Source: Acidobacteriota bacterium (lineage in GTDB: Bacteria; Acidobacteriota; UBA6911). Taken from it: DNA of 38,257 bases. The DNA lies in NCBI GenBank assembly GCA_016934295.1, contig JAFGTD010000154.1, forward strand, positions 1 through 38,257. The letters are read 5' to 3'. Below are positions 33,981-38,257 of this stretch, one piece after another. Positions within the stretch are counted from its first letter, which is position 1. Every line of letters begins with the position of its first letter. The notes under the pieces are model-generated. The model was not told where the DNA came from. It searched no databases and saw only the letters and a list, made by a program, of their open reading frames with translations. The position numbers were made by a program, and so were the translations under genes.

Positions 33981-35893
33981 GCTGGATTCAAAAGCTGTAT
34001 GAGACAGGCCTAGCAATAGACCATTTGCAATTGAACAGAGATGAACGCCCTTGGCCGATTTCGCATGTAGCCAAAAAGGCTCATGTTGAAGTCACTATCG
34101 ATAGTAGGGGCAATTTTAGAAGTGTTCGTCCACTAGGATGGAAAGAGTCCATCACAATCATACCCGTTACCGAATCTTCAGCTAATAGAACAAATACTGA
34201 TGAGCCCCACCCACTTTGTGAAGAATTAAGTTATTGTGCTGCTGATTTACCAGGAAGAAAAGAAACGCGATTCAAAAAAATGATGGCATTGTTGGAAAGC
34301 TGGGATAGTTCACAAGAATATGCCCACCCTAAGGTACATGCCGTAAAGTCTTATTTGAATCAGGGTAAGTTATATACCGATCTATCAAATAACAGTATAT
34401 TTCCATTCAAATCTATGAGTTCCAAAGGGAAAAAGACTCCAGTTGAGGATAAAAAGGTTTTTGTTCGATGGCGCATAGCAGAGCCTGAAAATCCTTGTTC
34501 TGGCACATGGGAAGATGATTCTTTGATAGAGGCATGGATTAAGTTTGATGAAATGAAGAACAAACCCAAAAAGCAAACATTCTGCATGATGTCAGCAAGG
34601 AACGTACGAATTGCAAAATGGCATCCTCGTTTCTTAAGAGCATCAGATGATGGAGCAAAAATTATTTCATCAAACGATATAAAAGGATTTACTTTTCGTG
34701 GCCGTTTTACTGATGGGAAAGATGACTCAGGAAGTCAAGCTTGTACAGTCGGTTACATTGAGAGTCAAAATGTACATAATGCATTGCGATGGCTAATTCG
34801 CAGACAAGGCTATCATAAAGTCGAAGATGAATTTGTGAGATATTTCGTTGCCTGGGCAGTAAGCTGTAAACCAATCCCTGACCCATGCGCTAACTCTTGG
34901 GATTTCCTTGGTGATGAGCCACCAATAGAGGATGCCAATCAAACCGGGGATTTCGGACATTCTTTTGCTCTGCGTTTTAAAAACAAACTTGCTGGATACA
35001 AAGCCAATATTACCGACACGGAAGATATTGTTGTCATAGGGTTGGATTCTGCAACAACGGGACGCATGGCAATAACTTTTTATCGGGAACTGACCGGTTC
35101 TGAATTCCTTGAGCGCATAGAAAGATGGCATTCCGATTTTGCCTGGTTGCAGAACTACGGAAAAATCAAAAAAGATAAGAAGAAACAGATCACTTTTGAA
35201 GGATCTCCTGCACCGAAAGATATTGCGTGGTGCTCTTATGGCCGCAAGGTGGAAGGTAAAAACGGCATTAAACTCCTCAATGCAACAGTTGAGCGTCTTC
35301 TACCTTCAATTATTGACGGTAGGCCTGTTCCTTGTGACTTGGTTGAACATTGTGTTCGTCGTGTTTCTAATCGGACTGGCCTTGAGCCGTGGGAATTTGA
35401 AAAGTGCTTGGGAATAGCCTGTTCACTATTTAAAGGTTTTTATAAAGAAAGGAGGTATTTGATGGCTCTTGAGGAAGAAAGAAACTCACGGGATTACCTG
35501 TATGGCCGGATGCTCGCGATTGCTGAAAAAGTTGAATCCATGGCGCTATATTTTGCAGGTGAAAATAGGGAAACCACTGCTGCACGTTTAATGCAGCGGT
35601 TCGCCGACAGGCCCTACTCTACTTGGCGTACAATTGAAGTAAGCCTTACATCATATAAATCCCGCCTTAATGCAAAAATGCCTGGATTGCTTAATGGGTA
35701 TATCGAGTTGATCGATGGAATTTCCAACAAGTTCATCATTGATGAGTTTGCTCAAGATCGTCGATTAAGTGGGGAATTCCTACTGGGGTACCATTGTCAA
35801 CGGAAATGGTTGGATGAACATAAAAGAGAAAAGGGGCAATGGGTGTTGAAATCTGCTGATGTGGCAGAAGGGCAAGAATTAGATTCTGAATAA
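33977..35893 (+). CDS. cas8c: Cas8c (Csd1), large subunit of the type I-C Cascade
   Basis: Cas8c is the large subunit that recognises the PAM and helps recruit Cas3. The protein has 638 residues. It starts at ATG 33977, which overlaps the cas5c stop and follows GGAGG by 7 nt; a TTG at 33971 is less likely. Csd1 features are MSWIQKLYETG, LCEELSYCAADL, and MMSARNVRIAKW-type segments. The region VVIGLDSATTGRMAITFYRELTGSEFLERIERWHSDFAW is characteristic of the family. The C-terminal 143 residues can also be made separately as Cas11c (see the internal start at 35462). Base composition by eye is near 40% GC, lower than cas4 and cas1. Confidence 0.95.
   Translation: MSWIQKLYETGLAIDHLQLNRDERPWPISHVAKKAHVEVTIDSRGNFRSVRPLGWKESITIIPVTESSANRTNTDEPHPLCEELSYCAADLPGRKETRFKKMMALLESWDSSQEYAHPKVHAVKSYLNQGKLYTDLSNNSIFPFKSMSSKGKKTPVEDKKVFVRWRIAEPENPCSGTWEDDSLIEAWIKFDEMKNKPKKQTFCMMSARNVRIAKWHPRFLRASDDGAKIISSNDIKGFTFRGRFTDGKDDSGSQACTVGYIESQNVHNALRWLIRRQGYHKVEDEFVRYFVAWAVSCKPIPDPCANSWDFLGDEPPIEDANQTGDFGHSFALRFKNKLAGYKANITDTEDIVVIGLDSATTGRMAITFYRELTGSEFLERIERWHSDFAWLQNYGKIKKDKKKQITFEGSPAPKDIAWCSYGRKVEGKNGIKLLNATVERLLPSIIDGRPVPCDLVEHCVRRVSNRTGLEPWEFEKCLGIACSLFKGFYKERRYLMALEEERNSRDYLYGRMLAIAEKVESMALYFAGENRETTAARLMQRFADRPYSTWRTIEVSLTSYKSRLNAKMPGLLNGYIELIDGISNKFIIDEFAQDRRLSGEFLLGYHCQRKWLDEHKREKGQWVLKSADVAEGQELDSE
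35451..35455 (+). promoter_or_regulatory. Internal Shine-Dalgarno site for Cas11c
   Basis: AAAGGAGGT at 35448-35456 is a near-perfect Shine-Dalgarno sequence inside cas8c. GGAGG ends 6 nt before an in-frame ATG at 35462. Such a site deep inside a coding frame strongly implies internal translation initiation. Confidence 0.85.
35462..35893 (+). CDS. cas11c: Cas11c small subunit, translated from within cas8c
   Basis: In type I-C systems the small subunit Cas11c is produced from an internal start inside cas8c, as shown experimentally for other type I-C systems. Here the ATG at 35462 is in frame with cas8c (codon 496), is preceded by AAAGGAGGT at 6-nt spacing, and would yield 143 helical residues. 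The product begins MALEEERNSRDYLYGRMLAIAEKV and ends with the cas8c stop. Residues ALYFAGENRETTAARLMQRF and STWRTIEVSLTSYKSRL match the expected small-subunit helices. It would line the Cascade backbone and hold the non-target strand. Confidence 0.85.
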   Translation: MALEEERNSRDYLYGRMLAIAEKVESMALYFAGENRETTAARLMQRFADRPYSTWRTIEVSLTSYKSRLNAKMPGLLNGYIELIDGISNKFIIDEFAQDRRLSGEFLLGYHCQRKWLDEHKREKGQWVLKSADVAEGQELDSE

Positions 35894-35920
35894 TAAAGAA
35901 TTATTGAAGGAGAAATGCAT

Positions 35921-36796
35921 ATGCCTACTCTGAGCAAAAAAATCGATTTCGCGATTATCATGAGCGTTAAGAATGCCAATCCTAACGGAGATCCTTTGAA
36001 CGGAAACCGTCCCCGTACAGATTACGATGGTCTTGGAGAAATGACCGATGTCTGCCTTAAACGGAAAATTAGAGATCGTTTAGTCGAGCGGTATATATCA
36101 CTGAAGAATGAAGACGAAAAAAAGGGGCAGGCTGTCTTCGTCCAATCTGATGACCGAAAAATTGACGGTGAAACCAGTCTTCGCAATCGGGCAGAATCGG
36201 ATGTAAATGGGTTGGGAAAGAAAGCATTTAGTGCAAATACAAAAAAGGAAGAGACTGCAAAATCAGCCTGTACGAAATGGTTTGATGTTCGTGCATTTGG
36301 ACAAGTATTTGCTTTTGGTAAAAGTAATGATGCGGATGGTGTATCTATCCCTGTTCGTGGACCTGTGACAATCCAATCGGCATTCAGTATCGAGCCTGTT
36401 AGCGTTTCAAGTACCCAAATCACAAAGAGTGTAAGCGGCGAAGGTGATGGTTCAAAGAAAAGCTCCGACACTATGGGCATGAAGCATCGCGTGGATAGTG
36501 GAATCTATGTAACTTACGGCAGCATGAATCCACAGCTTGCAGAGCGCACAGGCTTTTCCGACGAAGATGCGGCAGTCGTAAAAGCTATTCTTCCCAAGCT
36601 CTTCGAAAACGACGCATCTTCCGCACGTCCCGAAGGAAGCATGGCTGTGCGGAAGGTTATCTGGTGGGAACATAATTGCAAAGCTGGGCAGTATTCGTCT
36701 GCAAAAGTACACAAGACTCTAATTGTCAGTGCTGATGGAAGCTACTCTTTGAATAATCTTGAAAGTCTTGTTCCAGAACCGATTGATGGTTTTTAA
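35921..36796 (+). CDS. cas7c: Cas7c (Csd2), crRNA-binding backbone subunit
   Basis: Cas7c oligomerises along the crRNA spacer to form the Cascade backbone. From the ATG at 35921 the protein has 291 residues. That start is preferred over ATG 35915 because AAGGAG (35907-35912) is 8 nt from it and only 2 nt from the other. The N-terminal signature IIMSVKNANPNGDPLNGNRPRTD is diagnostic of Csd2. It is followed by DVCLKRKIRDRL, KWFDVRAFGQVFAFG, IPVRGPVTIQSAFSIEPV, and MGMKHRVDSGIYVTYG. It ends the AT-richer block; an 85-bp gap separates it from cas4. Confidence 0.95.
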   Translation: MPTLSKKIDFAIIMSVKNANPNGDPLNGNRPRTDYDGLGEMTDVCLKRKIRDRLVERYISLKNEDEKKGQAVFVQSDDRKIDGETSLRNRAESDVNGLGKKAFSANTKKEETAKSACTKWFDVRAFGQVFAFGKSNDADGVSIPVRGPVTIQSAFSIEPVSVSSTQITKSVSGEGDGSKKSSDTMGMKHRVDSGIYVTYGSMNPQLAERTGFSDEDAAVVKAILPKLFENDASSARPEGSMAVRKVIWWEHNCKAGQYSSAKVHKTLIVSADGSYSLNNLESLVPEPIDGF

Positions 36797-36881
36797 GTAG
36801 CTTGCTGAGCGGAGTGCAGAGGTAAAATAGTAATTAAACTATCTCTTATTATCGCATGCTCAAGGATATTTGGGGTGAACG

Positions 36882-37583
36882 GTGACTTTTTCTGAAGATG
36901 ATCTTCTCATGCTTTCCGCTCTTCAGCATATTGTATTTTGCGAGCGGCAGTGTGCGCTGATCCATATTGAAAACGTATGGGCGGATAATGCCTTTACGAT
37001 CCAGGGCGAGCACATGCACGAAAAGGTGCATGAAGACGGCAATAGGACCGAATCTCGCGGAGATATAAGAATTGCCCGCGGGCTTCCGCTCCGGTCGCTG
37101 AAGCTCGGCTTGTCGGGTATTGCCGATGTGGTCGAATTCCATCGTGTCGGAGAAGGCGGTATCCGTATCGATAATGTCCGCGGATTGTGGCGGCCGTTCC
37201 CGGTTGAGTATAAGCGCGGCAGGCCAAAGCGGGATCGATGCGACGAAGTTCAGGTTTGCGCTCAGGCCATTTGCCTTGAAGAAATGCTCGGTGTTGTTAT
37301 ACCGGAAGGAGCCCTGTTTTATGGGGCCACTCACCATCGGTTCGATGTCTGTTTCGATCCTGTGCTTCGATCAGAAACAGAACATGCTGCAATTCGCCTG
37401 CATGAACTCATCCGCGGCCGAAAAACCCCGCCGGCTGTTCGCGAACCTAAATGCGATCGATGCTCGCTGGTGGAAATCTGCATGCCGCAACTTGCATCGA
37501 AAAACAGATCGGTAAGATCCTACCTTAACGGTGCCATTAAAGAGGCACTTTCCGATAATCCGCAAAAACCCGGAGGCCCATGA
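36882..37583 (+). CDS. cas4: Cas4, RecB-like exonuclease of the adaptation module
   Basis: Cas4 trims prespacers and selects PAM-bearing ends together with Cas1-Cas2. The protein has 233 residues with a GTG start at 36882. Fe-S ligands are visible as C20/C24 in FCERQC and C191, C194 and C200 in KCDRCSLVEICMP. The RecB nuclease motifs are D82 (SGIADVV), E109-Y110-K111 (PVEYKRG) and the QVCAQA region with Gln124. All appear intact. Base composition is higher in GC than cas3-cas7. The stop overlaps the cas1 start by ATGA. Confidence 0.95.
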   Translation: MTFSEDDLLMLSALQHIVFCERQCALIHIENVWADNAFTIQGEHMHEKVHEDGNRTESRGDIRIARGLPLRSLKLGLSGIADVVEFHRVGEGGIRIDNVRGLWRPFPVEYKRGRPKRDRCDEVQVCAQAICLEEMLGVVIPEGALFYGATHHRFDVCFDPVLRSETEHAAIRLHELIRGRKTPPAVREPKCDRCSLVEICMPQLASKNRSVRSYLNGAIKEALSDNPQKPGGP

Positions 37584-38257
37584 AACAACATCTGAACACT
37601 CTTTTCGTGACTACTCAGGGCGCTTATTTGCATTGTGAAGGCGAAGCGGCGCTGGTCCGCATTGAGAAAGAGACCCGGCTGCGGGTTCCGATGCATATGA
37701 TCGGGGGAGTGGTCTGCTTCGGCCAGGTGTCCTGCAGCCCAATCTTCATGGGGCGTTGCGGCGAGCGCGGCGTGACGATTACCCATCTTACCGAGTACGG
37801 CCGATTCCTGGCGCGAATCGAAGGTCCGGTCTCAGGAAATGTGCTGTTGAGAAAGACTCAATATCGAAACTCGGATGATCATGGAAGCGCTTCCGAACTG
37901 GCGCGAACCATAGTGCGGGCCAAGGTGGCCAATTGCCGTACAGTTCTTTTGCGTGCCTTGCGCGATCACCCGGATATTCCCGGGGTATCCTCCTTATCCG
38001 AAGCGGCCGGTAAGCTTTCCGGAACGCTGGAAAGACTCGAAAGGCCTCAACCGCTGGACTCCGTTCGCGGGATCGAGGGAGAGTCGGCACGCTATTATTT
38101 TGAGGTTTTCGATCACCTTATACTCGTCCGGAAGGAAGATTTCTTTTTTAAAACGAGAAACAGGCGACCGCCTCTGGACAATGTAAATTCGCTATTGTCT
38201 TTTATTTACACGCTGCTGACGCATGATGCTCGTTCGGCTCTGGAATCCGTAGGTTTG
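37580..38257 (+). CDS. cas1: Cas1 integrase of type I-C, 3' end beyond the window
   Basis: Cas1 integrates new spacers into the CRISPR array with Cas2. The frame opens at ATG 37580, overlapping the cas4 stop (ATGA), with GGAGG at 37572-37576. It stays open for 226 codons to the window end without a stop, so the gene is cut by the edge and not broken. MKQHLNTLFVTTQGAYLHCEGE is followed by GGVVCFGQVSCSP and GRFLARIEGPVSGNVLLRKTQY. LRALRDHPDIPG, then GIEGESARYYFEVFD, include the catalytic glutamate. The two later ligands (His and Asp or Glu) lie outside. cas2 and an array are expected downstream. Confidence 0.95.
   Translation, partial: MKQHLNTLFVTTQGAYLHCEGEAALVRIEKETRLRVPMHMIGGVVCFGQVSCSPIFMGRCGERGVTITHLTEYGRFLARIEGPVSGNVLLRKTQYRNSDDHGSASELARTIVRAKVANCRTVLLRALRDHPDIPGVSSLSEAAGKLSGTLERLERPQPLDSVRGIEGESARYYFEVFDHLILVRKEDFFFKTRNRRPPLDNVNSLLSFIYTLLTHDARSALESVGL

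Overview
The window (about 38 kb) looks like a chromosomal segment of a Gram-negative-type bacterium of moderate GC content. No rRNA or single diagnostic marker fixes the taxon. An ArsR-methyltransferase regulator divergent from ahcY, a type I-C CRISPR-Cas operon, and a glycan cluster with WbsX, FrhB-like and polysaccharide pyruvyl transferase domains would fit Desulfobacterota or PVC-like/candidate phyla. That placement is inference.

Region 1 (1-21785) is a surface-glycan biosynthesis island. Six genes at 1-5211 are coupled by 4-bp ATGA or 1-bp TAATG overlaps: GT4, a small Rossmann protein with a C-terminal membrane anchor, a GlfT-like GT2, a second GT2, an unknown protein, and UDP-galactopyranose mutase. 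Together these point to a galactofuranose-containing glycan. They are followed on the same strand by a methyltransferase, an SDR epimerase, an RmlD-type reductase, a second methyltransferase, a GT4, a WbsX protein and a GT2. Four of the glycan proteins carry C-terminal TPR-like helical extensions. A divergent pair then encodes, leftwards, a 1066-residue ferredoxin/FrhB + Rossmann + polysaccharide pyruvyl transferase fusion with a zinc-ribbon methyltransferase. Rightwards it encodes a capsule-type glycosyltransferase with TPRs and a radical SAM/SPASM enzyme.

Region 2 (21811-25190) is leftward: an 821-residue NHL-propeller protein and a winged-helix regulator whose C-terminal half is the same type of Rossmann domain seen in two glycan-cluster proteins. 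Several intergenic regions share conserved sequence elements (a 25-bp inverted repeat, a CGATGAAG box, and the 9-mer AATGAGTGA). One 9-mer copy lies at the regulator's own start, which suggests a local regulon.

Region 3 (25387-28016) is a SAM-cycle module: an ArsR-methyltransferase fusion divergent from ahcY, with a palindromic operator over the ahcY promoter and a strong terminator after ahcY. A DUF4143 AAA ATPase follows (28049-29284), with a 26-bp direct repeat just upstream.

Region 4 (29492-38257) is a WYL regulator followed by a type I-C operon: cas3, cas5c, cas8c (with an internal, strongly SD-led cas11c start), cas7c, cas4, and the 5' part of cas1, which runs off the window. No CRISPR array is in the window. 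The cas3-cas7 block appears AT-richer than the genes on both sides, suggesting a modular origin.
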